Source: Micromonospora pallida
GTDB taxonomy: Bacteria > Actinomycetota > Actinomycetes > Mycobacteriales > Micromonosporaceae
Length of the DNA: 64,000 nucleotides
NCBI RefSeq assembly: GCF_900090325.1
Contig: NZ_FMHW01000002.1
Coordinates: 186,001-250,000, forward strand
Reading direction: 5' to 3'
In this document: positions 43,862 through 52,220 of the stretch, in pieces
Numbering within the stretch: position 1 is the stretch's first letter
Layout of the letters: each line of letters begins with the position of its first letter
The notes under the pieces: model-generated
What the model was told of the DNA's origin: nothing
Databases searched by the model: none
Seen by the model: the letters and a program-made list of their open reading frames with translations, nothing else
Made by a program: the position numbers and the translations under genes

Positions 43862-43891
43862 CCGGGCCGCCCGACGTTTCGGGCGGCCCGG
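43862..43891 (+). terminator. Terminator of aspS
   Basis: CCGGGCCGCCCG and CGGGCGGCCCGG form a perfect 12-bp stem with a six-base loop, 23 bases after the aspS stop. Confidence 0.8.
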
Positions 43892-43967
43892 GCGCGGTAT
43901 GCACGAGCGGTCAGGGCCTGCGCTCGCGGCTGTCGCCGGACCCGCACGACCGGGTGGGGGAGAGGGA

Positions 43968-45101
43968 ATGGGCGAACGGCTTCGGACGGCGCTGCGCAGC
44001 CTGCTGCACGTCGGGCAGCAACAGGGTGCCCACCGGGTCGCCCTGCGGGCCGGCGTCAGCGTCCTGGTCCCGCTGCTCACGGTGCTGGCGCTGGGGCACC
44101 CCGGCTGGGCCCTCTACGCCGTGTTCGGGGCCTTCACGTCGTTGTACGGGCGCAACCACGTGCACCTGTCCCGGGCGGCGATGCAGGCGAGCGCCGGCGC
44201 CGCGCTCACCGGGTCGGTCGTGCTCGGGGTGCTCGTGGGCGCCCTGGAGTTCCGGGCCTGGGCGGCGGTCCCGGTCGCCGCGCTCGTCGCCGCCCTGGGC
44301 GCCGTCCTCGCCGCCGCGCAGGACTGGCACCCACCGGGGCCGCTGTTCCTGGTCTTTGGCTTCGGTGCCGCCGCGTTGGTCCCGCACGCCCTCTCCGACG
44401 TGCCGGTCGCCGCCGCGACGGCCGGGCTGAGCGCGCTCTTCGCGCTGGTCGTCGGCAACGTCGGTGGTCTCCTCCGCCGGGAGGCCGGCCATCCCGCCCG
44501 GTCGGCGGACGGGCGCAGGCGTCCGGCCAGGCCGTCGCAGGGGCGTAGCCGTCCTGCCCGGTCGGCGGACGGGATCAGCCGTCCCGCCCGGCCGTCGCAG
44601 GAGCGAAGCCGCCCCGGCCGGTTGGCGCGCGTGCGGGGCTGGGAGCCGGCCCGGTACGCCCTCGCGGTGGCGCTCGCCGGCGGCGTGGCCACGGCCGTCG
44701 GGATCGGCCACCCGTACTGGGCCATGGTGGCAGCCGTCGCGCCGCTCAGCGCCGTTGGCCGCACCGCCCAGCTCGTGCGGGCCGGTCATCGGGTCCTGGG
44801 CACCCTGCTCGGTCTGCTGACCAGTGCGGCGTTGCTGGCCCCGGGGTTCTCGGCGGTCACCACCGTGCTGGTGGTGGCGGGGCTGCAGATCGTCACGGAG
44901 TTGTTGGTCGGCCGTAACTACGGGCTGGCGCTGCTGTTCATCACGCCCACGGCGCTGCTGATGGGCCAGCTCGTGCAGGCCCGTCCGGTCGGGCCGCTGC
45001 TGTTCGACCGGGGCGTCGAGACGGTGATCGGCGCCGGCATCGGGGTCGCGATCATCCTCGGCCAGCCGTGGCTACGACGCGGCACCTCCGCCGTCGACTG
45101 A
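43968..45101 (+). CDS. FUSC-family inner-membrane protein
   Basis: 377 residues from the ATG at 43968, chosen for its GGGGAGAGGGA site; an upstream ATG at 43899 is too close to the terminator. Six or so N-terminal helices, a long hydrophilic Arg/Pro/Ser linker at about residues 175-222, then a second block of about five helices with His-Pro-Tyr-Trp-Ala-Met, the usual FUSC signature. Such proteins resemble aromatic-acid or fusaric-acid exporters; the partner membrane fusion protein is missing. The linker is built from a 60-bp tandem repeat. Confidence 0.8.
   Translation: MGERLRTALRSLLHVGQQQGAHRVALRAGVSVLVPLLTVLALGHPGWALYAVFGAFTSLYGRNHVHLSRAAMQASAGAALTGSVVLGVLVGALEFRAWAAVPVAALVAALGAVLAAAQDWHPPGPLFLVFGFGAAALVPHALSDVPVAAATAGLSALFALVVGNVGGLLRREAGHPARSADGRRRPARPSQGRSRPARSADGISRPARPSQERSRPGRLARVRGWEPARYALAVALAGGVATAVGIGHPYWAMVAAVAPLSAVGRTAQLVRAGHRVLGTLLGLLTSAALLAPGFSAVTTVLVVAGLQIVTELLVGRNYGLALLFITPTALLMGQLVQARPVGPLLFDRGVETVIGAGIGVAIILGQPWLRRGTSAVD
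44496..44640 (+). repeat. 60-bp tandem repeat in the FUSC linker
   Basis: Units begin at 44496 and 44556 with a partial third, each encoding Ala-Arg-Ser-Ala-Asp-Gly, then Arg-Pro-Ala-Arg-Pro-Ser-Gln. The unit length is divisible by three, so the frame is kept. Confidence 0.75.
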
Positions 45102-45127
45102 CCGACGACGGCCGCGAGCGTGGCGGC

Positions 45128-45769
45128 TCAGCTCTGGACGAGGGTGCCCAGGTGTCGCTCGACCACCGGGAGCGCGTCGGCCACGGTGACCGGGCGGCCC
45201 AGCTCCGCGCTGAGCGAGGTGACGCCGGCGTCCCGGATGCCGCAGGGCACGATCCGGTCGTAGTACGTCAGGTCGCAGTCGCAGTTGAGCGCGAAGCCGT
45301 GCTGGGTGACGCCCCGGGAGACCCGGATGCCGATCGCGGCGACCTTGCGGGCCGGGCCCCGGTCGTCGGCCGGCACCCACACCCCGCTGCGCCCCTCCAC
45401 CCGGTCGGCGACCAGCCCGAACTCGGCGCAGACGTCGATCAGGAGCTGTTCGGTCCGGCGGACGTAGGCGACCACGTCCACCGGGTCGGGCAGTCGCACG
45501 ATCGGGTAGCCGACGAGCTGGCCCGGCCCGTGCCAGGTGATCTTGCCGCCCCGGTCCACGTCGATCACCGGGGTGCCGTCCATCGGCCGGTCCCACGGTT
45601 CGGTGCGCTTACCGGCGGTGTAGACGCTCGGGTGCTCCAGCAGCAGTACGGTGTCGGGGCTCTCGCCGGCCACCACCGCCTCGTGCAGTCGGCGCTGCTC
45701 GTCCCAGGCGGTCTGGTAGTCGAGGAGCCCAGCGCGAACCGCGCTCAAACCAGAGGTCGTCGTGCTCAC
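45128..45769 (-). CDS. lipB: Octanoyl-[acyl-carrier-protein]:protein N-octanoyltransferase
   Basis: 213 residues. The family signatures are complete: [22 protein letters not shown], the catalytic Lys in Ala-Arg-Lys-Val-Ala-Ala-Ile-Gly, and the catalytic Cys in Ile-Val-Pro-Cys-Gly-Ile near residue 176. It moves octanoate from ACP to lipoyl domains such as those of SucB, for LipA to complete. In relatives lipB and lipA adjoin; here aspS and the FUSC gene lie between. Confidence 0.96.
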   Translation of the reverse strand: MSTTTSGLSAVRAGLLDYQTAWDEQRRLHEAVVAGESPDTVLLLEHPSVYTAGKRTEPWDRPMDGTPVIDVDRGGKITWHGPGQLVGYPIVRLPDPVDVVAYVRRTEQLLIDVCAEFGLVADRVEGRSGVWVPADDRGPARKVAAIGIRVSRGVTQHGFALNCDCDLTYYDRIVPCGIRDAGVTSLSAELGRPVTVADALPVVERHLGTLVQS

Positions 45770-45881
45770 GCTCCCACCCTAGCCCCACCCCACCCCGCCA
45801 CCCCGGTGAGCCGCCTCACTGCCCCGCCCGGCCGACGGGCGGCGAGGGCGGCGACCAGCGGCGAGGGCGAGAGGGTGGGGG

Positions 45882-47708
45882 TCAGCGCGGTGGGAGGGAC
45901 CAGAGCCAGACGTCGTGGACGCGTTGTGGGGGGCCGAGCAGTTCGGTGGCGGTGCGGCGCAGCGCCTCCTCGTCGATGTCGTACTTCGCGCCGTGTACCT
46001 GGTCGGCGAGGACGATTGCCTCGACCCGCCAGTGCCGCAGGTCGGCGCGGACCAGTTCCCGGGTGCCGTCGGTGATGATCGGCGTCCGTCCGGTCCGTCC
46101 GGCCTGGTCCATCAGCGAGTCGAAGGTACGCGGCACCGGTCCGATCCGGCCCCGCCCGTCCGGCCCGCCGGGGCCGAGGAAGAACCCGGCCGGCAGGGCG
46201 AACTCACCCTGCTGGTGGGCCAGGGCGTACGCCTGCCAGCGCTGCCCGTCCGGGGTGACGTCCACGGTCAGCGGGATCGGGGTCAGCACCCCACCGGGGG
46301 AGACGTGCTTCCGCCACGCGCCCGAGGTGATGAACTCCGGGATCGGCTCGCGGGCGATGGTCAGCAGGGGGGTGGGCAGTAACGGCAGCAGCGCCACCGC
46401 GTACCCGACCGCCCAGGCCAGCCCGGTCGGACGGTGCCGGGGCGGGTCGGCGCGCAGCCGGTCGACGGTGTACGCCAGCAGCAGCCCGATCACCGGGGCG
46501 ACCACCAGCGCCAGCCGGGCCGGCAGCGCGGCGTTGATCACCGGAAGCTGGCCCAGCCACTCGAACGGCAGCGGGAACCCGGTCCGCTCGCCGTCGACGA
46601 CGGCCTGCGGCCCCCAGGAGAGCACGGTGAACACCACGGCGGTCACCCCGAGCGCGAAGAGGGTGGCCCGACGGGTGGCGGTGGCGTGTCGCCAGAGGAA
46701 GCCGAAGCAGACCAGCACGAGCAGCAGCAACGGAACGCCGAAGAACGAGTTCTCCTCGGTCGGGTTCGGGGCCAGCGACGTACGGAGGCCGGCCTCGCCG
46801 GCCAGCGACCGGCGCGGGTACGCCAGGTACGCCGCCATGTCCTCGGAGTGGACCACCGGGTCGAAGCCGGTGCCGTGGAACCGTTGCGGCCCGGCGAAGT
46901 GCAGCCAGAGCGGGTACGCCAGCAGCGCCCCGGCGACCACGGCGGTGACCGCGATCCCGCGCAGGAAGCACGGCAGCGCGGCCCGGACGGCGACCCGGTT
47001 CGCCGGGTGCGCCGCCCAGACGGCGAGGAAGACGGTGAGGGCGAGGGCGGTGAAGAACAGCCCCTCGGCGGCGATCGAGAAGGCGACCGCGACCAGCACC
47101 CCGAAGATCGCCCCGTTGCGCAGCCAGCGGCCCGACTCGCGGAGCGCGAACAGCCGCCAGACCAGCAGCGGCACCAGCCAGCCGGCGCTCCAGTTCAGAT
47201 GGGCGTTGGCGTGCGAGACCATGCCGGGGGAGAAGGCGATCACCAGCGCCCCGACGCCGGCGGCGAGCCGGGTGGGCACCAGGTGCCGGGAGAGCAGCCA
47301 GTACCAGGCCAGCGCGGTGGCGGCCAGGTTGAGGGTGAGGATGACCAGGAACGTCGCGGGCGGCCCGATCAGGTACGTCAGCGGCGCGAACACCGCCGCG
47401 TACACGGTGATCGAGGTGTTGACCGCGAGGTTGACCCCGTCCGGGACGTTGAGCAGGTACGTGAAGAGCGGGTTGTCGCCGTGGGTGAGCGCGTGCGCGC
47501 CGAAGGCCAGCAACCACTCGAAGAGGGCCTGGTCGCTGGAGTTGACGGTGATCGCCCGTCCGTTCGGGTTCTGCCAGAGGCCGCTGGTCACCCACACTGC
47601 CAGGGCGAGCGCGACCAGCGCCATCACCAGGTCTGCCCGGCGGTTCCGGGGCGGGACGGACGACGGCGCGGGCGGCGGCCCGGTGACCATGGACGGGGAA
47701 GTCGGCAC
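45882..47708 (-). CDS. Large polytopic membrane protein, GT-C glycosyltransferase-like
   Basis: 608 residues from the GTG at 47708; the ATG at 47690 is an alternative. After a 25-residue Pro-rich tail come about 12 membrane helices. The first external loop holds an Asn-Ser-Ser-Asp-Gln motif with the acidic residue placed as in GT-C enzymes, then Phe-Glu-Trp-Leu-Leu-Ala. A soluble C-terminal domain of about 150 residues ends the chain. No named family is recognised with certainty. Similar proteins are frequent in actinomycetes and are often labelled membrane glycosyltransferases. Confidence 0.7.
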   Translation of the reverse strand: MPTSPSMVTGPPPAPSSVPPRNRRADLVMALVALALAVWVTSGLWQNPNGRAITVNSSDQALFEWLLAFGAHALTHGDNPLFTYLLNVPDGVNLAVNTSITVYAAVFAPLTYLIGPPATFLVILTLNLAATALAWYWLLSRHLVPTRLAAGVGALVIAFSPGMVSHANAHLNWSAGWLVPLLVWRLFALRESGRWLRNGAIFGVLVAVAFSIAAEGLFFTALALTVFLAVWAAHPANRVAVRAALPCFLRGIAVTAVVAGALLAYPLWLHFAGPQRFHGTGFDPVVHSEDMAAYLAYPRRSLAGEAGLRTSLAPNPTEENSFFGVPLLLLVLVCFGFLWRHATATRRATLFALGVTAVVFTVLSWGPQAVVDGERTGFPLPFEWLGQLPVINAALPARLALVVAPVIGLLLAYTVDRLRADPPRHRPTGLAWAVGYAVALLPLLPTPLLTIAREPIPEFITSGAWRKHVSPGGVLTPIPLTVDVTPDGQRWQAYALAHQQGEFALPAGFFLGPGGPDGRGRIGPVPRTFDSLMDQAGRTGRTPIITDGTRELVRADLRHWRVEAIVLADQVHGAKYDIDEEALRRTATELLGPPQRVHDVWLWSLPPR

Positions 47709-47856
47709 GGAGCGGACGTTACCAACCGTCACCTGACAGACCGGCCAGACACCGAAGTGCGGGACAGCCGGCGTGTCCACACGTTTAAGAGTGTGAATGT
47801 GTTAACGGGCGCCATGTCATGGATTCGTCATTCCGGCGTAACGTCGCGGCAATTGA

Positions 47857-47872
47857 AGTGACTCAGTTCACA
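47857..47872. promoter_or_regulatory. CRP-like inverted repeat before the esterase gene
   Basis: AGTGA-N6-TCACA, one base away from the CRP consensus TGTGA-N6-TCACA. It ends 13 bases before the GTG, next to the ribosome site, so it would act as a repressor site if used. The evidence is a single motif. Confidence 0.3.
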
Positions 47873-47885
47873 TCTGGAGGCCGCC

Positions 47886-49082
47886 GTGCGTCGACCCCCG
47901 TCCGTCCTCTCCCGGCTCGCCGCCGCGCTGGCCGGAGCCGTCCTCGCCGTCACGGGGGCCGCCATGGCCGCCACCCCCGCGCAGGCCGCCAGCCTGACCC
48001 CGGTCAGCGGCTTCGGTTCCAACCCCGGCAACCTCGGCATGTACTCTTACCGACCGGACGGCCTGCCGGGCAACGCCCCCGCCGTGGTGCTGCTGCACGG
48101 CTGCTCGCAGAACGCCACCGGCTACTTCAACAACTCCGGCTGGCGCAAGTTCGCCGACCAGTGGCAGTTCGCGCTGATCCTCGCCGAGCAGAAGTCCGCC
48201 AACAACTCCAGCACCTGCTTCAACTGGTTCGAGGTCGGCGACACCACTCGGGGCCAGGGCGAGGCGCTCTCCATCAAGCAGATGGTCGACTACGCGCGGG
48301 CGAACTACGGCATCAACCCCGGCCGGGTGTACATCAGCGGGCTCTCCGCCGGGGGCGCGATGGTCTCCGCCATGCTCGCCACCTACCCGGACACCTTCGC
48401 CGCCGGCTCCGTCATCGCGGGGGTGCCGTACCGCTGCGCCACCAGCACGATCAACGCGTTCTCCTGCATGAACCCCGGCGTGAACAAGACCCCCGCCCAG
48501 TGGGGCGACCTGGCCCGGAACGGCTACCCCGGCTACACCGGCGCCCGGCCGAAGGTGGCCATCTGGCACGGGACCTCCGACTTCGTCGTGGGCGCGGCCA
48601 ACGCCACCGAGTCCCGTGACCAGTGGACCAACGTGCTCGGCATCTCCCAGACCCCGATCAGCACCACCAACCTGCCTGCCGGCACCACGCTGGAGACGTA
48701 CAGCGGCGACCAGGTACGCGTCTACCGGATCTCCGGCATGGGCCACGGCACCCCGGTCGACCCGGGCAGCGGTGCCGACCAGTGCGGTACCGCCGCCGCG
48801 TACTTCCTGGACACCATCTGCTCGGCGTACCGGGACGCGCTCTACTTCGGCCTGGGCGGCTCCACCGGCCCGTCGCCCACCGCCAGCCCCACCACGGCGC
48901 CCCCGCCCACCCCCACCTGCGTGACCGCCAGCAACTACGCCCACGTCACCGCCGGCCGGGCCTACCAGTCCGGCGGGTACGCCTACGCCGCCGGCTCGAA
49001 CGAGCGGATGGGCCTCTACAACACCTTCACCAGCACCACCCTCAAGCAGACCGGCACGAACCACTGGGTCATCGGCTGCTGA
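47886..49082 (+). CDS. Secreted PHB-depolymerase-family esterase
   Basis: 398 residues. Signal peptide (Arg-Arg, hydrophobic core, Ala-Gln-Ala near residue 37). The alpha/beta-hydrolase domain has the oxyanion segment Leu-Leu-His-Gly-Cys-Ser-Gln-Asn, the nucleophile in Gly-Leu-Ser154-Ala-Gly, Asp232 in His-Gly-Thr-Ser-Asp and His287 in Gly-Met-Gly-His-Gly. A Pro/Thr-rich linker (about 325-345) leads to a small C-terminal module starting Cys-Val-Thr-Ala-Ser-Asn-Tyr and ending Cys, like the substrate-binding tail of other depolymerases. It probably acts on polyesters or acylated polymers outside the cell. Confidence 0.9.
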   Translation: MRRPPSVLSRLAAALAGAVLAVTGAAMAATPAQAASLTPVSGFGSNPGNLGMYSYRPDGLPGNAPAVVLLHGCSQNATGYFNNSGWRKFADQWQFALILAEQKSANNSSTCFNWFEVGDTTRGQGEALSIKQMVDYARANYGINPGRVYISGLSAGGAMVSAMLATYPDTFAAGSVIAGVPYRCATSTINAFSCMNPGVNKTPAQWGDLARNGYPGYTGARPKVAIWHGTSDFVVGAANATESRDQWTNVLGISQTPISTTNLPAGTTLETYSGDQVRVYRISGMGHGTPVDPGSGADQCGTAAAYFLDTICSAYRDALYFGLGGSTGPSPTASPTTAPPPTPTCVTASNYAHVTAGRAYQSGGYAYAAGSNERMGLYNTFTSTTLKQTGTNHWVIGC

Positions 49083-49090
49083 ACCGCACA

Positions 49091-49136
49091 GGAGGGTCCC
49101 TCACCGGGCGACGCCCGCGGCGTGGGGGACCCTTCC
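49091..49136 (+). terminator. Terminator after the esterase gene
   Basis: A GGAGGGTCCCTCAC arm (49091-49104) pairs with a GTGGGGGACCCTTCC arm (49122-49136) with one bulged base, eight bases after the stop. It also lies before the converging TIGR01777 gene. Confidence 0.65.
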
Positions 49137-49259
49137 CCGTGTCCGACTAGACCGGAGCGCGCCCCGGCGGTGGCTCGGCCCGGCGGGCTCGCTCCGCCCG
49201 CCACGGTGCGTCGGCACCGACCGGTCGGCCCCGGAGCCACGTCCGCTGCGGCGTGGCCG

Positions 49260-50177
49260 CTATTCGTGCAGAGCGGCGTGTAGGGCGCCGGGCAGGTCCG
49301 GGTGGCGGAAGGGGAAGCCGGCGCGGTAGGGGCGGCCGGCCCGGGTCAGCACCCCGGGCAGGACGCGGGCGCTGGTCAGCGCCTCGTGGGCGAAACCGCC
49401 CAACGCGATCTTCAACGCCAGCGCCGGGATCGGCATGATCGCCGGTCGGTGCAGTTGCCGGGCCAACTCCCGGGTGAACTCCTTGTTCCGGACCGGGTTC
49501 GGGCCGACGACGTTCACCGGGCCGGCCACGTCCTCCCGGTCGAGCAGATGGACCACCGCGTCGAGCCAGTCGACCATTGCGATCCACGGCAGCCACTGCC
49601 GGCCGTTGCCGAGCTTCCCGCCGATGCCCAGCCGGAACGGGAGAAGTTGCGGCTTGAGCAGGCCGCCGTCGCGGTGCAGCGGCAGGCCGGTGCGTAGTCG
49701 CACCACCCGTACCCCGGCCTCCTCGGCGGGGCGGGTCGCTCCCTCCCACGCCCGGACGACGTCGGCGAGGAACCCCTCGCCAGCCGGGGCGTCCTCGTCC
49801 ACGGACCGGTCGCCGGTGTTGCCGTACCAGCCGACGGCCGAGGCGTTCAGCAGCGTCTTCGGGCGGTCCTCGGTCGGCAGCCGGGCCATCGTGATCGCCA
49901 GGGTGCTCGTGGTGTCGACCCGGCTGGAACGGATCAACGCCCGGTACTCGTCGTTCCAGCGCTTGTCCCCGACCCCGGCCCCGGCCAGGTTGATCACCGC
50001 GTCCGACGTGGCGACCACCGCCGGGTCGAGTCGCGCGGTGCCCGGATCCCACTGCACCTCGCCCGGGTGGCTCGTCGGTCGGCGTACCAGTCGGGTGATC
50101 TCGTGTCCATCGGCCGCGAGCCGGGCGATCAGCCGGGTGCCCAGGAAGCCGGACGCGCCGGCCATGAGGATCCGCAT
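49260..50177 (-). CDS. TIGR01777-family NAD(P)-binding epimerase-like protein
   Basis: 305 residues. The N-terminus has the extended-SDR fold MAGASGFLGTRL at about residues 5-16; then Val-Ile-Asn-Leu-Ala-Gly, Asn-Ala-Ser-Ala-Val-Gly-Trp-Tyr-Gly and a C-terminal domain with Pro-Ala-Leu-Ala-Leu-Lys. It corresponds to Rv2216, which sits between lipB and sucB in mycobacteria. The substrate is unknown; an E. coli relative is YfcH. Position in the conserved block supports orthology. Confidence 0.9.
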   Translation of the reverse strand: MRILMAGASGFLGTRLIARLAADGHEITRLVRRPTSHPGEVQWDPGTARLDPAVVATSDAVINLAGAGVGDKRWNDEYRALIRSSRVDTTSTLAITMARLPTEDRPKTLLNASAVGWYGNTGDRSVDEDAPAGEGFLADVVRAWEGATRPAEEAGVRVVRLRTGLPLHRDGGLLKPQLLPFRLGIGGKLGNGRQWLPWIAMVDWLDAVVHLLDREDVAGPVNVVGPNPVRNKEFTRELARQLHRPAIMPIPALALKIALGGFAHEALTSARVLPGVLTRAGRPYRAGFPFRHPDLPGALHAALHE

Positions 50178-50213
50178 GCCCCATCTTCGCGCGAAACGAT
50201 GCCGGAGGCGCGG

Positions 50214-50495
50214 TCAGCCCGGATCGTGGTCCACTCCGGTCACCCGATCCCCGCAGGCCCAGCCGAGGAAGCGGGCGAAGAGCTGCGGCGGCTCGGGCAC
50301 GTCGTGCGGGTTGAGCCGGTAGAGGTCGGTCACCGCCTCGTGGAGCTGCCCGGCCAGGTAGACGCAGAATCCGATCCGGTCGTCGGCGTACTCCCGGCTG
50401 AGGGTGAGGCGCGCGACCGCGCACGGCCACGGGTGGGCGCAGGCCCGGCACAACCAGATCGGGCGTACGGGAGTGTGCGGTCGGGGCGGTGTCAC
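50214..50495 (-). CDS. Hypothetical protein commonly paired with a small GntR regulator
   Basis: 93 residues from a GTG at 50495; the frame is open to 50594, but that part is an Arg/Pro-rich extension. Near the N-terminus is Trp-Leu-Cys-Arg-Ala-Cys-Ala-His-Pro-Trp-Pro-Cys, a Cys-rich knuckle, then helices with Tyr-Leu-Ala-Gly-Gln-Leu and a C-terminal Phe-Leu-Gly-Trp. Proteins of this kind stand next to short GntR genes in many actinomycetes and are sometimes misnamed flavin reductases. It diverges from such a gene here. Confidence 0.65.
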   Translation of the reverse strand: MTPPRPHTPVRPIWLCRACAHPWPCAVARLTLSREYADDRIGFCVYLAGQLHEAVTDLYRLNPHDVPEPPQLFARFLGWACGDRVTGVDHDPG

Positions 50496-50594
50496 CAGTG
50501 CCCGCCGTTGCGCCGGCGAGGATCGCGGGGCGGCTCGGTGGGCACCGGAAACCTGCGGTCGGGGCAGGAGGACCAGCGCAGGCCGCAGGAACAC

Positions 50595-50892
50595 CAGCGC
50601 CGCCAGCCGCGCCAGGTCGGCCGGTGCCGAGGTGCCAGGGGTACGGGGTCGGAGGGTCGCGGTGGCGTCATGGGTCCTCCCGGTACGGGGCGCGGCGGGG
50701 CACCCGGCCGACCGGCGGGGAAGTGGTCGGCCGGGCGCGTCCTGCAGGACGACCAGCTCCAGGTGTGCAGACCAGGGAGCCGGTCGTCGTCAACTTATAC
50801 TTAGTACCACTCAGAGATCAACCACCGACTACCGCTTACTTGTCAGTAGAAGATGGGCGTGATCAAATGGCGGTGCAGACCAGGGAGTCACC
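50595..50892. promoter_or_regulatory. Divergent promoter region with a low-GC patch and a 15-bp direct repeat
   Basis: GTGCAGACCAGGGAG occurs at 50765-50779 and again at 50873-50887, the second just before the GntR start. Between them lies an AT-richer block (about 50790-50850) with a TATACTTAGTA sequence, likely the promoters and operator of the pair. No gene is supported in the stretch. Confidence 0.5.
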
Positions 50893-51117
50893 ATGCCCGC
50901 CAAACCGAAATGGGCGCAGCTCGCGGAGCACATCCGTGAGCGGATCGCGTCCGGAGAACTCGCCCCCGGTGACAAGTTGCCGTCCACTGCTCAGTTGTGT
51001 CGAGAGCACGGCGTGTCAGCCGGGGTGGTCAATCACGCCATGATCGTGCTCAAGACCGAGGGGCTCGTCGAGGGCGTACACGGGCTCGGGGTGTTCGTCA
51101 CCGAGCGGCCGGAGTAG
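50893..51117 (+). CDS. Short GntR-family winged-helix regulator without effector domain
   Basis: 74 residues. Only the DNA-binding part is present: Leu-Arg/Glu-His-Ile-Arg-Glu-Arg-Ile-Ala-Ser-Gly-Glu-Leu-Ala-Pro-Gly-Asp, then Leu-Pro-Ser, the recognition helix Gly-Val-Ser-Ala-Gly-Val-Val-Asn-His-Ala, and the wing with Gly-Leu-Gly-Val-Phe-Val. Full GntR proteins add a 150-residue ligand domain, which is missing here, as in regulators of actinomycete plasmids and integrative elements. It presumably acts on the divergent gene and itself. Confidence 0.85.
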   Translation: MPAKPKWAQLAEHIRERIASGELAPGDKLPSTAQLCREHGVSAGVVNHAMIVLKTEGLVEGVHGLGVFVTERPE

Positions 51118-51131
51118 GCCTCCGCGCGGCC

Positions 51132-51181
51132 CTGACCCACGCCGGCCTGACCCACGCCGGGTCTGGGCCGGCGTGGGTCAG
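51132..51181 (+). terminator. Terminator after the GntR gene
   Basis: CTGACCCACGCCGG stands twice in tandem (51132-51145, 51147-51160). Either copy can pair with CCGGCGTGGGTCAG at 51168-51181, giving a perfect 14-bp stem with a seven-base loop from the second. Confidence 0.75.
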
Positions 51182-51193
51182 TCGTGCCGCCGA

Positions 51194-51238
51194 ATCTTGG
51201 ACAGTTACCGTCTTCGTTGGACGGTAACTGTCCAAGAT
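51194..51238. repeat. Long palindrome, TACCGTC family, copy 2
   Basis: Perfect 19-base arms (51194-51212, 51220-51238) around a seven-base loop ending TTG. The inner core and loop match the palindrome at 20108-20156 while the outer arms differ in both copies in a paired way. It follows the GntR terminator. Confidence 0.85.
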
Positions 51239-51332
51239 CTGGAGGTGCGGCCGGGCGAACGCGGTCGAGGCCCAGTTCGGGCCGCGACGTCAGGGGTGTG
51301 CGCGGCCACCGCAGGACGTTCTGTCCGGCATC

Positions 51333-51653
51333 ATGGTCGCCGTGAGTGCTGACGACTGGGTCACCATCGCGGCCTACGAGAACACGCCTGGCTGCCGACA
51401 GCCGCTGGCTGCCGTCCGCGCTTGACTGCGGGACCGTGGCATCGACTGGATGCCGTTCGGGTCGAGCGAGATCTACTTCGATCTGGCCTGCGGTGTTGGT
51501 TCTGACGGTCACTGGCACGGCTGGTTCGACGTCCGGGTCCGGGCCGCCGCTCTTCGCCGCCTCGGGCTGCATCCCGACCAACCGACCGCGACGGTCACCG
51601 GGCCGACACCGCCCGGCTGGTGGCATGCCGCCGCGGAACGCGACGCCCGATGA
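51333..51653 (+). pseudogene. Hypothetical gene broken by an in-frame TGA
   Basis: From the ATG at 51333 a frame encodes 30 residues, then a TGA at 51423. The same frame continues for 75 codons with protein-like content (Asp-Gly-His-Trp-His-Gly-Trp-Phe-Asp-Val-Arg-Val-Arg) and stops at 51653. A single base change (CGA to TGA) would explain it. I do not recognise the family. It lies in the accessory patch between the GntR gene and the monooxygenase. Confidence 0.6.
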
Positions 51654-51655
51654 CG

Positions 51656-52024
51656 TCAGCGATCGCCTCTGAGACTCGGGTCCGGGTCGGGGTGGTGGAT
51701 GCTGCGCAGGTCGTACAGCTTCGGATCGCTGTGCTCGATGAGCGTGCCGATCTCGGTCAGGTGCGGACGAGCCTCGGGCATCCGGAGCATGGCCTGGAAG
51801 TGCGCGGCGCTGGCCCACTGGGCGTAGTTGACCACCCGGGTGCCGTCCTGGCTGGCGTGTACGTTGGCCGACCGGAACCCCGGCACCGTGGCGAAGAAGT
51901 CCTTCGTCGTGCGGTCGAGAGCGGCCACCAGTTCGGCCTGTCGGTCCGGGAGCACGGTGAACACGTTGATCAGCGTGACCAGGTCGGCGTCGGTGCTGAT
52001 GACGGTGTGCGGAGTGGTCGACAA
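51656..52024 (-). CDS. Antibiotic-biosynthesis-monooxygenase (ABM)-fold protein
   Basis: 122 residues from a TTG at 52024, preferred because GGAGGA stands nine bases upstream and the frame has no better codon there. It has the small ferredoxin-like ABM fold: Leu-Val-Thr-Leu-Ile-Asn-Val-Phe-Thr-Val, Thr-Val-Pro-Gly-Phe-Arg-Ser-Ala-Asn-Val-His, and Val-Asn-Tyr-Ala-Gln-Trp. Relatives are monooxygenases or quinone/polyketide-modifying enzymes. It stands alone. Confidence 0.8.
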   Translation of the reverse strand: MSTTPHTVISTDADLVTLINVFTVLPDRQAELVAALDRTTKDFFATVPGFRSANVHASQDGTRVVNYAQWASAAHFQAMLRMPEARPHLTEIGTLIEHSDPKLYDLRSIHHPDPDPSLRGDR

Positions 52025-52220
52025 GGCGCGTCCTCCGGGTGCCGAAGGCCATGAGGCGGCCCGTCGGCTCGTGGGGTGGGTGCACGATCGTCCCGTGGGT
52101 CCCGCGCCTCAATGCCCCCGGCGGTCTCCTTGCCGGATGCACCGCGACGCTGACGATCACCCTACATGGATCACATCGACCGCGGGCATCGCCTCGACCG
52201 GCCCGCGAGTCTCCGTCGAG

